Assembly (NCBI GenBank): GCA_910587595.1
Contig: CAJULQ010000003.1
Location: 1-64,000, forward strand
Direction of reading: 5' to 3'
DNA length: 64,000 nucleotides
DNA from: an uncultured Christensenellaceae bacterium
GTDB taxonomy: Bacteria; Bacillota; Clostridia; Christensenellales; Pumilibacteraceae
Within the stretch, counting starts at the first letter, position 1. Every line of letters starts with the position of its first letter. The notes beneath the pieces were generated by a model that made no database searches, had not been told where the DNA came from, and saw only the letters and a program-made list of their open reading frames with translations. Position numbers and translations under genes: made by a program. This document shows, piece by piece, positions 53,210-62,050 of this stretch.

Positions 53210-54276
53210 AAAAGACGGTGGTGGTGGGCATTTCGGGCGGCGTGGATTCGTCGGTGGCGGCCTACCTTCTCAAAGAACAAGGCTACAACGTGATCGGACT
53301 GTTCATGAACAATTGGGAAGAGGAGGACGAGGCCGACACGGCGTGTTCGTCCGCGTCCGATTGGCAAGACGCGCGGGCGGTGTGCGGCGCGCTCGGCATT
53401 CCCGTGTATGCCGTCAATTTTGCCGAGGAGTACCGCGAGCGCGTGTTTGCCTATTTTTTGGCGCAGTATAAAAAAGGGCGCACGCCCAACCCCGACGTGC
53501 TGTGCAATCGTGAAATAAAGTTCGGGCCGTTTGCCGCGTATGCCGCGCGTTTGGGCGCCGACTATATCGCCACGGGGCACTATTGCGCCGTGCGCAAAGC
53601 GACGGGCGGCGCGCAGCTGTGGGAGGCCGCCGACAAAACCAAAGATCAGTCGTACTTTCTCAACCAAGTGCGCTCCGAGCAATTGGAAAACGTGCTCTTT
53701 CCGCTGGCCGATCTTGCCAAAAGCGAAGTGCGCGCCATAGCCGAGCGGCACGGGTTGGTCACGGCCGAGAAAAAAGATTCCACCGGCATATGCTTTATCG
53801 GCGAACGCAATTTCAAGCGGTTTTTGTCTAAGTATTTGCCCGCGCAGGCGGGGGATATCGTGGACAAAAGCGGACGGGTGCTCGGCCGACACGACGGGCT
53901 GATGTATTATACCTTGGGGCAACGCCGCGGTTTGGGGATCGGCGGCATTGCGGGCGAAGAGCAAAACCGTTGGTTCGTGATTGAGAAAGATTTGGCGCAC
54001 AACAAATTGGTGGTGCAAAACGGCGACGGCGAAGAACTGCTGTCGAGCGAGCTTGTCACCGACGGACTACACTGTATCGGCGCGCCGCCCGCGCAAAATA
54101 CCTTTCGCGCGGCGGTGAAAACGCGATACCGTCAGCCCGCGCAACCCGCCACCGTCACGCGCACGGCCGCGGGCGCGCACATCGTGTTCGACACGCCCCA
54201 ACGCGCCGTAACGTCGGGGCAATATGCCGTTGTCTATTTGGGCGAACGCTGTTTGGGCGGCGGCGAGATCGTATAA
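53206..54276 (+). CDS. mnmA: tRNA-specific 2-thiouridylase MnmA
   Basis: This 356-residue enzyme thiolates U34 of Lys, Glu and Gln tRNAs. It has the PP-loop VGISGGVDSSVAAYLLKE, the two catalytic Cys in NPDVLCNREIKF and STGICFIGER, and IATGHYCAV. The first residues overlap tsaD. A strong bidirectional terminator follows the stop. Confidence 0.95.
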   Translation: MKKTVVVGISGGVDSSVAAYLLKEQGYNVIGLFMNNWEEEDEADTACSSASDWQDARAVCGALGIPVYAVNFAEEYRERVFAYFLAQYKKGRTPNPDVLCNREIKFGPFAAYAARLGADYIATGHYCAVRKATGGAQLWEAADKTKDQSYFLNQVRSEQLENVLFPLADLAKSEVRAIAERHGLVTAEKKDSTGICFIGERNFKRFLSKYLPAQAGDIVDKSGRVLGRHDGLMYYTLGQRRGLGIGGIAGEEQNRWFVIEKDLAHNKLVVQNGDGEELLSSELVTDGLHCIGAPPAQNTFRAAVKTRYRQPAQPATVTRTAAGAHIVFDTPQRAVTSGQYAVVYLGERCLGGGEIV

Positions 54277-54306
54277 AAAAAGCAACTCGGTAAGAGTTGC
54301 TTTTTT
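54276..54306. terminator. Bidirectional terminator
   Basis: AAAAAAGCAACTC pairs with GAGTTGCTTTTTT around GGTAA. It serves mnmA (+) and the AraC-type gene (-). Confidence 0.9.
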
Positions 54307-54316
54307 GTGTGCGCCG

Positions 54317-55168
54317 TCACAGTTTGCCTTGCGGCGCCTCTTTGCGGTAATTGAGCCACATTTCTTTGGGCGTCATGCCGTACATCTTGCGGAATTCTTT
54401 GAAAAAGTTGGGGTAGTCGGTAAAGCCGCTTTTATACATGGCTTGCATGGGGCGTTCGCCGCCGAACAGCAAGGCTTGCGTAAGTTCCAAGCGGCGGCGC
54501 TTGATATATTGCATGATGGTGATATGCATGTCTTTTTTGAAGATGTTGGCAATATACGATTCGTTGAATTTCAAAGTGGCCGCAATGGAGCGCACGTTCA
54601 GCTTTTCGGTGAGATGTTGGTGGATATACGCCAAGATGTGCAACGTTATGTGATTCATGCGGCTGTCCACGTTCACCGTAACAAAAGTGAGCTTGTATAA
54701 AAGCATCAACAGTTGCATTACATACGTTTTTTCGAGCAAGCGGAATTCGTCCTCGCTGAAGATCGCGCCGTGGTGCGAAACGGCGTGAATGAGCGTTACG
54801 ATCTCCGGAATGGTGTTGAGCGCAATAACGCGGGGCGCAGACAGCAGAGCAAACACGGGGTGCTCACGCTGCTCTTCGGGAATATCGAACTGCATCAAAA
54901 GCCCGCGCACAATGGGGTTTTGCTCGTTGCACGCGTTCTTTTCCATGCGGTGGCGGTGTCCCGGCGGCACGATGATCAGCTCCGCAGATTGCAGTTCGTG
55001 CCGCTTATCTTCCACGGTGTAGCCGCAATTTCCTTCCAACTTGATGAACAGCTCGTAAAAAGAATGCGTGTGCGTTCGTTCCGCATCTTCCGCGTCGATA
55101 TCCGACGGGTATCTGGTAAAATATGTAAAATTTACCATTTGTATATTTTTTTCTATATTTTCCAACAT
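54317..55168 (-). CDS. AraC-family transcriptional regulator
   Basis: This regulator has an N-terminal cupin-like sensing domain (HTHSFYELFIKLEGNCGYTV, LIIVPPGHRHRM) and a C-terminal double helix-turn-helix (VRSIAATLKFNESYIANIFK, KSGFTDYPNFFKEFRKMYGM). I start it at ATG 55168 (283 residues), four bases after the predicted transcription start; ATG 55138 is an alternative, and a longer frame to 55327 overlaps the promoter and terminator and is unlikely. It sits beside a glycan-use locus and probably controls sugar genes. Confidence 0.85.
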   Translation of the reverse strand: MLENIEKNIQMVNFTYFTRYPSDIDAEDAERTHTHSFYELFIKLEGNCGYTVEDKRHELQSAELIIVPPGHRHRMEKNACNEQNPIVRGLLMQFDIPEEQREHPVFALLSAPRVIALNTIPEIVTLIHAVSHHGAIFSEDEFRLLEKTYVMQLLMLLYKLTFVTVNVDSRMNHITLHILAYIHQHLTEKLNVRSIAATLKFNESYIANIFKKDMHITIMQYIKRRRLELTQALLFGGERPMQAMYKSGFTDYPNFFKEFRKMYGMTPKEMWLNYRKEAPQGKL

Positions 55169-55178
55169 ATTTATGTAT

Positions 55179-55207
55179 ATTTTAACGCATTTTTCAGCAA
55201 AATGCAA
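55179..55207 (-). promoter_or_regulatory. Promoter of the AraC-type gene
   Basis: Read on the - strand: TTGCAT (55207-55202), 17 bp, TAAAAT (55184-55179). Transcription would start near 55172, four bases before the ATG at 55168, so the message is nearly leaderless. Confidence 0.5.
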
Positions 55208-55252
55208 GTAAACGAACGCTATTTGGTAATTTAACCTATTTTGTGTCGCATT

Positions 55253-55287
55253 AAAAAAGCGACCTCGTTTTTCGGGGTCGCTTTTTT
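55253..55287. terminator. Bidirectional terminator
   Basis: AAAAAAGCGACC (55253-55264) pairs with GGTCGCTTTTTT (55276-55287). It serves the ArsR-like gene on the - strand and could also insulate the AraC-type promoter. Confidence 0.85.
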
Positions 55288-55301
55288 GCCGTTTTTTTCG
55301 A

Positions 55302-56228
55302 TCAGTCGGCGTCGGGCGATTTTTCAAACAGCATGTTTACCGAGATGCCTTGGTTGTAGTCGCCGAAGTGCTTGCCAAAGAGCGTAAGTCCGCCGCTGTT
55401 GGCGGCGTCTTTGGGCGAGGAGATCACAAACGATATTTCCGAGTTGGGCGAAATTTGCAGTTGGTCTACCGTAACGTCCGAAATAGCGAACCCGTCGATA
55501 AACGTGCCTTGCGCGTTCACCGAAAGCATTTTCATTTTGCCGTATTGTCCCAAATTGAGAAACCACCAATCGGGCGTGAAAAGGCCGCGACGGTCGTTGT
55601 ATTCGCCGGGGGTGGTCCAAAAACCGAGCGGCACGCCGTTGATGGAAAAGTAGATGTCGGAGGGGTAGTGCGCCGAAAAGCCGGGCGCCTCGGACGCGAT
55701 CTCAAACGAGATCTGCAGTTCGGTGAGTTTTTCGCCCGTGCGCAAGCTGTTGGGCAAGCGGTAGCGAAGATACCCGCTCGAAAACCACAGCGCGGCGGCG
55801 TTATACCGTTCGGGGTAAGAAAAGTAGCGCGGCTCGTCGAACTCGCCGATCACGCCGTCGGCCGTAACGATGCCGCACGTGGGCATGATCTCGTAGTCGG
55901 AAAACTGCCCTATATTCAGTTCGGTACTGTGGATATCGGTGGGCACCGCCTCTTTGTTCAGTTCCACCATGATCTTGTCGCAAGTGAGCGCGCAAATTTT
56001 TTTACTGCCGCGTATACCCGAGGCCGTTGTGATACTGATAAGACCCGCCTCGGACAGCTTTCTTATATGCATGGTCACCGCGCTGTTGGAAATGCCCAAC
56101 TTCTTGGCAAAGGCATCGAGGTTGAGCTCGTTGTCGTCCATGATCATTTCGAGTATTTTTATACGCACGCCCGAGCTGAGCGCATCGAACACCTTTTTGC
56201 CGTCTTGCAATTGCCTAAAGTGTAGCAT
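55302..56228 (-). CDS. ArsR-like winged-helix regulator with ligand-binding domain
   Basis: This 308-residue protein has an N-terminal winged helix (residues about 8-85: FDALSSGVRIKILEMIMDDN, FAKKLGISNSAVTMHIRKLS) and a large beta-rich C-terminal domain (about 110-300) that may sense a sugar or glycan. The start has AAAGGAG on the - strand. A palindrome between its own -35 and -10 (56263-56280) suggests autoregulation, and the same palindrome lies at the transporter operon. It is divergent from GH43. Confidence 0.75.
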   Translation of the reverse strand: MLHFRQLQDGKKVFDALSSGVRIKILEMIMDDNELNLDAFAKKLGISNSAVTMHIRKLSEAGLISITTASGIRGSKKICALTCDKIMVELNKEAVPTDIHSTELNIGQFSDYEIMPTCGIVTADGVIGEFDEPRYFSYPERYNAAALWFSSGYLRYRLPNSLRTGEKLTELQISFEIASEAPGFSAHYPSDIYFSINGVPLGFWTTPGEYNDRRGLFTPDWWFLNLGQYGKMKMLSVNAQGTFIDGFAISDVTVDQLQISPNSEISFVISSPKDAANSGGLTLFGKHFGDYNQGISVNMLFEKSPDAD

Positions 56229-56260
56229 TGTTTTCTCCTTTCGGCATATAGTACTCTCTT

Positions 56261-56290
56261 ATTTTAACTTAAAAGTTAAATAAAAGTCAA
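56261..56290 (-). promoter_or_regulatory. Promoter with operator of the ArsR-like gene
   Basis: On the - strand TTGACT (56290-56285), 18 bp, TAAAAT (56266-56261). The palindrome TTTAAC-N6-GTTAAA (56263-56280) overlaps the -10 and spacer. Confidence 0.65.
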
Positions 56291-56342
56291 TCGTCCTACG
56301 CGAAAAAAATGACTTTTCCGCCAATTATTTTTGAAAAAGGGG

Positions 56343-56371
56343 TTGACAAGCGCCAAAATATATGTTATTTT
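56343..56371 (+). promoter_or_regulatory. Promoter of the GH43 gene
   Basis: TTGACA (56343-56348), 17 bp, TATTTT (56366-56371). A palindromic AAATATT-T-AATATTT (56384-56398) follows at the start of the transcript and shares TTTAATATTT with the leader at 58580-58589. Confidence 0.7.
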
Positions 56372-56422
56372 AATGTAAAGTAGAAATATTTAATATTTTC
56401 ATAAAATAAACGGGAGGAAATA

Positions 56423-58486
56423 ATGGGCGCAGGAAAGATCGGACGGACATTGCTATGTTTGTTGATGGCCTTTGCCGTAACGGGTTGCGGCGGTGTGCGG
56501 CAAAACGATACGGGCAACGGTGCGGGGAACGGCGAACGGCCGCCGAGCAACGTAACGGCCGATACCGAGGCGCCGCTTATTTTGCCCGAAAGCCTTAAAG
56601 GCACGATCGCGGCGGGCACCGCCATGCAAGTGCTTTTTTCGGTATCGGACGACCAAACCCCCGCAAGCGATATCTACACCGAGGTGATTGTGCTAAACGC
56701 GGCGGGCGTGAACGTTACGGCGTCTACCTATACGGCGGATACGCAAACGTTTAAGGCAACGGCGGCGGGCACGTATAGCATCATCATAGAGGCATACGAT
56801 CTTGCGGGCAATTGCGGCACGCTTACGCACACGGTGGTGGTTACGCCGAGCAGTGTGTTGCCGCCCGAAAAGCCCGAGCCGGAGCCGGATACCCAAAAAC
56901 CGCAGATTGTGTTGGGCACCATGGCCGATACCATCGAGCTGGGCGACTATCTCACGGTTCGCTTTACGGTGCGCGACGACCAAACCGAAGAAAGCGACAT
57001 ATACACGGAAGTGAAAATATTGACCGAATCGGGAGCCGACGTGACAAAACAGACTTATTCCGCCACCACCAAACGTTTCACGCCCGCGGCGGCGGGCGCC
57101 TATCGCGTGCAGATTACGGCGCGCGACCTTGCGGGCAACGAGCAAACGGCAACGCACGCCGTGCGCGTGCTTTCCGCGGCGGCCGCGTTGCCGTCTAACC
57201 CCAATTTGCCCGCCGACCAAGCGTACGGCGACGTTTCGGTGCACGACCCGTCGGTGTTTTACGATCCCGTGGGCAAAAAGTATTACGCCTACGGCTCGCA
57301 CTTTGCCGTTGCGTCTTCTACCGACATGATGCGTTGGAATTTTGTTTCGGACACGCCGCAAGCCGTGTTCGGCAAGGCCGATTGGCGCAGCGTTTTGACC
57401 AAGGCGGCCGCGTTTGCGGGCGGCACGCAAAACACGTGGGCGCCCGACGTGGAGTATCACAACGGCAAATACTACATGTATTTTTCGCTGACGAGCGGGT
57501 TCGGCTCCAACAAATCGTTTATCGGCCGCGTGGCGTCCGATAGCCCTACCGGCCCGTTCGATCAAGACGAAACCATGATAATTACCAGCGACGGCAAAAG
57601 CGGCTCGCCCAACGCTATCGATCCCGAACTGTTTTACGATAAAAACGGCGGACTATGGATGGTGTACGGCTCGTTCTTTACGGGCATTTACATGAAAGAA
57701 CTGTATGCAAGCGGCAGTAATTGGGGATTGCCCAAAGAGAGCGGCTACGGCAAAAAGGTGTGGCTGGGCAGCGGCAACGGACCCGAAGGGCCGTTTGTAT
57801 TCTACAACGAGCAAACCGACTACTACTATTTGATTGCCAGCTACGGCGAACTTTCGCACAATTACAACATGTGCGTGGCGCGCAGTAAAAACCCCGACGG
57901 CCCGTATTTGGACGCGGCGGGGCGGGACGTGGCGCTCGTGCAAGGCGGCAACAAGCTGGCGGGCAATTACAAATTCGAGGGCGGGAAAACGTATGCCGCG
58001 CTCGGCCACAACTCGGTGTGCAAAACGGCGGACGGCAAATATTTGAACGTGTTCCACACGCGCTACGCTTTGGGCACGGCCGCCAATCCGGGCGCGCACA
58101 ATTTGCGGGTGCACCAACTGTTTTTCGATTACGACGGCTGGCCGGTGATGAGTCCTTCGCGCTATGCGGGCGAAACGGCGGGGCGCGTTACGGCGGCGCA
58201 AGCGGCGGGCAACTACGACGTGGTGGTGCACTCGGCCGAGAAAAACGCCGACACGATCGTGGCGTCGGTGCCCTACACGTTACAGCAAGACGGACGCATC
58301 GCTATAAACGGCGTTGCGGCGGGCAGTTGGCAGTTAAAGAACGATAACCATATAACGCTGACCGTAAACGGTACGGCGTACAGCGGCGTTATCGTGCCGT
58401 CGTGGTGTTCGTATAAAAACAAAGCGGTGTTTGCCATTACCGCGCTTTCGGCCAACGGCGTGTCGCTGTGGGGCAACGGCGTGTAA
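56423..58486 (+). CDS. GH43 arabinanase-type lipoprotein
   Basis: This 687-residue protein has a lipobox (FAVTGCGG, Cys about 22), two Ig-like repeats (about 55-140 and 155-245; both with DLAGN) and a GH43 beta-propeller (about 265-580). Catalytic acids fit SVHDPSVFYD (base), AIDPELFYD and NGPEGPFVF (acid). A C-terminal beta domain ends it. It probably cuts arabinan or related side chains on the cell surface. The promoter lies at 56343-56371 and AACGGGAGG precedes the start. Confidence 0.85.
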   Translation: MGAGKIGRTLLCLLMAFAVTGCGGVRQNDTGNGAGNGERPPSNVTADTEAPLILPESLKGTIAAGTAMQVLFSVSDDQTPASDIYTEVIVLNAAGVNVTASTYTADTQTFKATAAGTYSIIIEAYDLAGNCGTLTHTVVVTPSSVLPPEKPEPEPDTQKPQIVLGTMADTIELGDYLTVRFTVRDDQTEESDIYTEVKILTESGADVTKQTYSATTKRFTPAAAGAYRVQITARDLAGNEQTATHAVRVLSAAAALPSNPNLPADQAYGDVSVHDPSVFYDPVGKKYYAYGSHFAVASSTDMMRWNFVSDTPQAVFGKADWRSVLTKAAAFAGGTQNTWAPDVEYHNGKYYMYFSLTSGFGSNKSFIGRVASDSPTGPFDQDETMIITSDGKSGSPNAIDPELFYDKNGGLWMVYGSFFTGIYMKELYASGSNWGLPKESGYGKKVWLGSGNGPEGPFVFYNEQTDYYYLIASYGELSHNYNMCVARSKNPDGPYLDAAGRDVALVQGGNKLAGNYKFEGGKTYAALGHNSVCKTADGKYLNVFHTRYALGTAANPGAHNLRVHQLFFDYDGWPVMSPSRYAGETAGRVTAAQAAGNYDVVVHSAEKNADTIVASVPYTLQQDGRIAINGVAAGSWQLKNDNHITLTVNGTAYSGVIVPSWCSYKNKAVFAITALSANGVSLWGNGV

Positions 58487-58541
58487 AAAGGCATACGTTG
58501 CCCGTTTTCGGAAAAAAGCTAAACAAATTTGCAAAAGGGTA

Positions 58542-58570
58542 TTGACAAAGTCATATTTGTGTGCTATTAT
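58542..58570 (+). promoter_or_regulatory. Promoter of the glycan lipoprotein/transporter operon
   Basis: TTGACA (58542-58547), 17 bp, TATTAT (58565-58570, TG just upstream), a near-consensus promoter. Confidence 0.8.
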
Positions 58571-58586
58571 ATAAATAAGTTTAATA

Positions 58587-58604
58587 TTTAACAAATAAGT
58601 TAAA
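58587..58604 (+). promoter_or_regulatory. Operator matching the ArsR-like regulator site
   Basis: TTTAAC-N6-GTTAAA, the same half-sites and spacing as 56263-56280. It lies about 10 to 27 bases past the predicted transcription start, where a bound repressor would block transcription. Confidence 0.65.
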
Positions 58605-58621
58605 TAATTAAGGAGGAAGGT

Positions 58622-60589
58622 ATGAGAAAACAGTGGATGCGCGGTCTGAAAAGTCTGACGCTTATCGTGCTGGCCGTTTGCATGGCGGTCATGGCGGGCG
58701 CGTGCGGCAAAAAAGACGGGGGGGGGTCTAACAATAACGATACGGACCCTTCGGGTTCGGCGAAAGCGCCTACGATCACCGAATTCGTGATCGAGGCGGA
58801 TACGGGCGCGGTACGCGGCAAAGTGAACGAGGCGCACAAGTTGCGCTACACGATAGAGGGCGAATGCACGGGGCAGACCGTTACGGTCAAAAAAGGCGGC
58901 GCGGACGCAACGACGGGCACCGACTACGAATACGTGGAGCAGTCCAAAAAAATCACCTTCAAAACGGCCGGGCTTTACACGGTAACGCTCAAAGCGTCTA
59001 ACGGCGAAAAGAGCATCTCGAAGAGCGTTTCGTTGGAGATCACCGAGATCGGCGCGCCCGTTCTCACCATGCCGCAAGAGAGCAGCGCGTATGTGAACGA
59101 GCAAACGGATTTTGCCTATCAAGTAACTTACGACGCGGCCGACGCGAAAGCGATCGAGAGCGTGGCGGTAACGTATAAAGCGGACGCGCAAGCGGCGGCG
59201 CAAACGGTTACCGACAACGCCGAATACTACACGTTGCTTGATGGCAAATTCACGCCCAAAAAGACGGGCGAATACACGGTGACCGTTTCGGTCACGTCGG
59301 TAAAATCGCTTACGGCGCAAGGCGTTTGGGTGCTCACCTCTTTGGAAGAGGGCATGGTGCTCATCACCAAAACGGAAGATCCCGATTGGCGCATAGAGGA
59401 CGGCAAGATCTTGGTGGAAACCAATACGGCCACCGAGTTTGCGTTCGATACCAAAGGATATAATGCCGACCGTTTCACGGTGGCTAAGTCGCTCCAAAAA
59501 GGCGAAAACGACAAGAGCGATATGGTTGTGCTTTCGGCGGCGGCCGACCTCTTAACGGTAACGGCTACCGAGGCGGGCGATTATGTGCTCACCGTTACGT
59601 TTACGTCCAAATCGGACAATACCAAAGTAAGTTCGGCCACGTGGAACATTCGCGTGCGCGACGATATCACCCCGCCCGAATTCGGCGCCGATCCGTTCGA
59701 CGGCACGTGGGACAAATTGATACCCAATGTGGGCATGATGTTGTATTTCGACGCAACCGACGATAAAGCAACACTTACGTATAGAAATGTAACGTATACG
59801 ATCGTGAACAACGATGACGGCACGGCGACGGCGACGGGCGCGGCCATCGTTAATAGCGGCGTGTATGCCAACTATCCGTATTTGAAAGCTACGGGGATCG
59901 GTAAGATCACCGTGGAAATGGCGGTCAGCGACGGTGCGAACACCGTCAAAGCGCAAAAAGTGTTTACGGTAGAAAATGCGGCGACCGATCGCGCGCACGA
60001 CGTATATTTTGCGAACGCCTACAAAGGCACGCATGCAAACGCTTTTAACTCCGACCAAGGCGTTTGGGTAGGGAAAGCCGACGGGACGTTGGGCAATCCC
60101 GCCAATGTAGTAGCTACCAAAGACGGCGTATTGTATCAACATACGGGATTTGACGAAATCTTCAGCGTTTGGATGGAACATCAAGCAACGGGTGCGACGC
60201 GCAACTTTGAGATCGAGTTTGACTTTACTCCGTTGGAATTGTACGCAACCCCCGGTTCGGGATTGGGTATGCGCGCGTTTGACGGCGCGGAACTCGGTTG
60301 CATCGGTATCAATTGGCGCAATACGGCGGGCGATATGTTTAACGGCTGGGCGGACGTAGGCTTGAACGGTGCGGGACAAAATACCGTAGCACCGTCGGTG
60401 CTTACGAAAGCCAACACGACCTATCGTTTCAAACTTGTCAAGCAAGACGCGAAATGGGCTATCTCGATCAACGGTACGGAATATATCGTAGCGGGCGGAA
60501 CGCAAAACAAAAACGTCGGTTTCGTTGCTATGAACTGCTTTGACAGCGGAAAAGTTTTAATCGAAAATATCACGGTAGAAAGATCGTAA
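58622..60589 (+). CDS. Surface lipoprotein with Ig-like domains and C-terminal glycan-binding-like domain
   Basis: This 655-residue protein has a lipobox (MAVMAGACGKK, Cys about 28), then Ig-like repeats in tandem (for example GQTVTVKKGGADATTGTDYE, KKITFKTAGLYTVTLKASNG, KFTPKKTGEYTVTVSV). Its last 190 residues (FEIEFDFTPLELYATPGSGL, TTYRFKLVKQDAKWAISING) look like a LamG/3-keto-disaccharide-hydrolase-like sandwich. It probably captures glycans at the surface. It is first in the operon after the operator at 58587. Confidence 0.7.
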   Translation: MRKQWMRGLKSLTLIVLAVCMAVMAGACGKKDGGGSNNNDTDPSGSAKAPTITEFVIEADTGAVRGKVNEAHKLRYTIEGECTGQTVTVKKGGADATTGTDYEYVEQSKKITFKTAGLYTVTLKASNGEKSISKSVSLEITEIGAPVLTMPQESSAYVNEQTDFAYQVTYDAADAKAIESVAVTYKADAQAAAQTVTDNAEYYTLLDGKFTPKKTGEYTVTVSVTSVKSLTAQGVWVLTSLEEGMVLITKTEDPDWRIEDGKILVETNTATEFAFDTKGYNADRFTVAKSLQKGENDKSDMVVLSAAADLLTVTATEAGDYVLTVTFTSKSDNTKVSSATWNIRVRDDITPPEFGADPFDGTWDKLIPNVGMMLYFDATDDKATLTYRNVTYTIVNNDDGTATATGAAIVNSGVYANYPYLKATGIGKITVEMAVSDGANTVKAQKVFTVENAATDRAHDVYFANAYKGTHANAFNSDQGVWVGKADGTLGNPANVVATKDGVLYQHTGFDEIFSVWMEHQATGATRNFEIEFDFTPLELYATPGSGLGMRAFDGAELGCIGINWRNTAGDMFNGWADVGLNGAGQNTVAPSVLTKANTTYRFKLVKQDAKWAISINGTEYIVAGGTQNKNVGFVAMNCFDSGKVLIENITVERS

Positions 60590-60601
60590 TATAAGCGCAC
60601 G

Positions 60602-60634
60602 AACAGACGCGGCGAAAGCCGCCGCGCCTGTTTT
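60602..60634 (+). terminator. Intra-operon hairpin
   Basis: AACAG-A-CGCGGCG pairs with CGCCGCG-C-CTGTT, then TTTT-rich bases. It may reduce expression of the downstream genes relative to the first lipoprotein. Confidence 0.55.
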
Positions 60635-60659
60635 GTGCACGCAATAAAAGGAGAAAACG

Positions 60660-62012
60660 ATGAAAAAGTGGATGGCTTTGGTGCTGAGCTTGGTGGTGGC
60701 TTTGGGTGCGTTTTCGTTCACCGCTTGCCACAAGAAGAAAGGCGATGCATTGGCAAAAGACGCGGGTATCAAGTTAGACGGCGTGGTAAACGAAGAAGTG
60801 TATAAAGAGTTGCCCACGCACTACACGGGTATCAAAGGGCGCTTAAAGGCCGATTTTGCCGCCGATAAAAAGGGATTGTACGTGGGCATTTCGGTGGCCG
60901 ACACCGATATGCGGTATACGGGCAGCGGCGCGGAAGGCATGTTGGCCAGCGACTACGTGGGCATTGCCATTGACGTGGCCGCCACGCGCAACGAAGTAAC
61001 GGGCTTGAGCGAAAAAACGACGTTGTTCCGTTTCGACGCCAAGGGTCGTTATGCGTATAGCAAAGGCAACGACTACAGCGAGTGGGAAGAAAAGGCGAGC
61101 GGCGAGGGCAGCGCCACCGAAGACAACGATATGCCCCTTTTCGTGTTCCGTGCCGACGGCACGGCGCTTCCCGTGGGCGATACGTCCGAAACGGAGGGCA
61201 ACGTGGGCTATTATGCCGAGCTGTTCTTTACGTGGGAACAGTTGGGCACCACCGCGTCGGCTATCAACAAAAACGGCACGATCATGTACTGCTTGGAGCA
61301 CCGCGACGTGGATTGGGACATCGTGGTGGATACCAACGATTTGGGCAGCGTGCATAAATACAACACGCTCACGTTGCTGGGCGAAAGAAAGGGCGCCAAC
61401 ATGCCCGTGAACGCCGCCGAAATCAAAGTGGACGGCGTGTTGGACGACGCGGCATGGGCAAACGCCGAGGTGCTCAGCCAAGGGGTACTGCGCGAAAAAG
61501 CGCCGGGCGCCACCGCGGGCGAATACGTGGTAAAAGGATTTATGGGCAAAAACGGTTTGTGCATCGGCATAAACGTGGCGGAAACCCAACTGATCACCGA
61601 GCAACGCAGCATTCCGCTTGCCTACAAAGACTGCGGCGCGGAACTGAGAATGCACATATTCGACAACACCGACACGCCCGTGATCACGCACAAATGGTTG
61701 TTCGATCTGCACGGACCCAAGTGGCACGAGCAAGGCGGCGGGTTAGACGGTAAGTATGCGCCCTATGCCGAGTGGCAGTTCGATTTGCGCGGCACGCTCA
61801 ACGACAACACCGACACCGACGAGGGGTGGAGCTTGGAACTGTATATTCCGTACGAAACGCTGTTGTTGCCTTATATGGATCTCGGGGTGGCTTCCGATTC
61901 GTGCTACATGATGTTGTTGCCGGCCGTGGCCAGCGCGGGGCAAAAGATCGCCATTCCCGACGGATGCGACTGGGATGACGTGAACACCTACAAAAAATTG
62001 CAAATGCAGTGA
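60660..62012 (+). CDS. Lipoprotein with two CBM9-like domains
   Basis: This 450-residue protein has a lipobox (FSFTACHKK, Cys about 23). Two halves share the CBM9-like theme: IKLDGVVNEEVYKELPTHYT with GLYVGISVADTD, and IKVDGVLDDAAWANAEVLSQ with GLCIGINVAETQ. Such domains bind sugar chain ends. It sits between the Ig-like lipoprotein and the ABC solute-binding protein and probably takes part in glycan capture. Confidence 0.7.
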   Translation: MKKWMALVLSLVVALGAFSFTACHKKKGDALAKDAGIKLDGVVNEEVYKELPTHYTGIKGRLKADFAADKKGLYVGISVADTDMRYTGSGAEGMLASDYVGIAIDVAATRNEVTGLSEKTTLFRFDAKGRYAYSKGNDYSEWEEKASGEGSATEDNDMPLFVFRADGTALPVGDTSETEGNVGYYAELFFTWEQLGTTASAINKNGTIMYCLEHRDVDWDIVVDTNDLGSVHKYNTLTLLGERKGANMPVNAAEIKVDGVLDDAAWANAEVLSQGVLREKAPGATAGEYVVKGFMGKNGLCIGINVAETQLITEQRSIPLAYKDCGAELRMHIFDNTDTPVITHKWLFDLHGPKWHEQGGGLDGKYAPYAEWQFDLRGTLNDNTDTDEGWSLELYIPYETLLLPYMDLGVASDSCYMMLLPAVASAGQKIAIPDGCDWDDVNTYKKLQMQ

Positions 62013-62050
62013 TCAACTTAAAAAAAGGATCGTAAAGGAGGAAAACCGTA

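Noticed and set aside
55169..55327. Longer start of the AraC-type gene at 55327
   Set aside because: It would read through a terminator and the promoter and adds low-complexity Lys/Arg-rich text.
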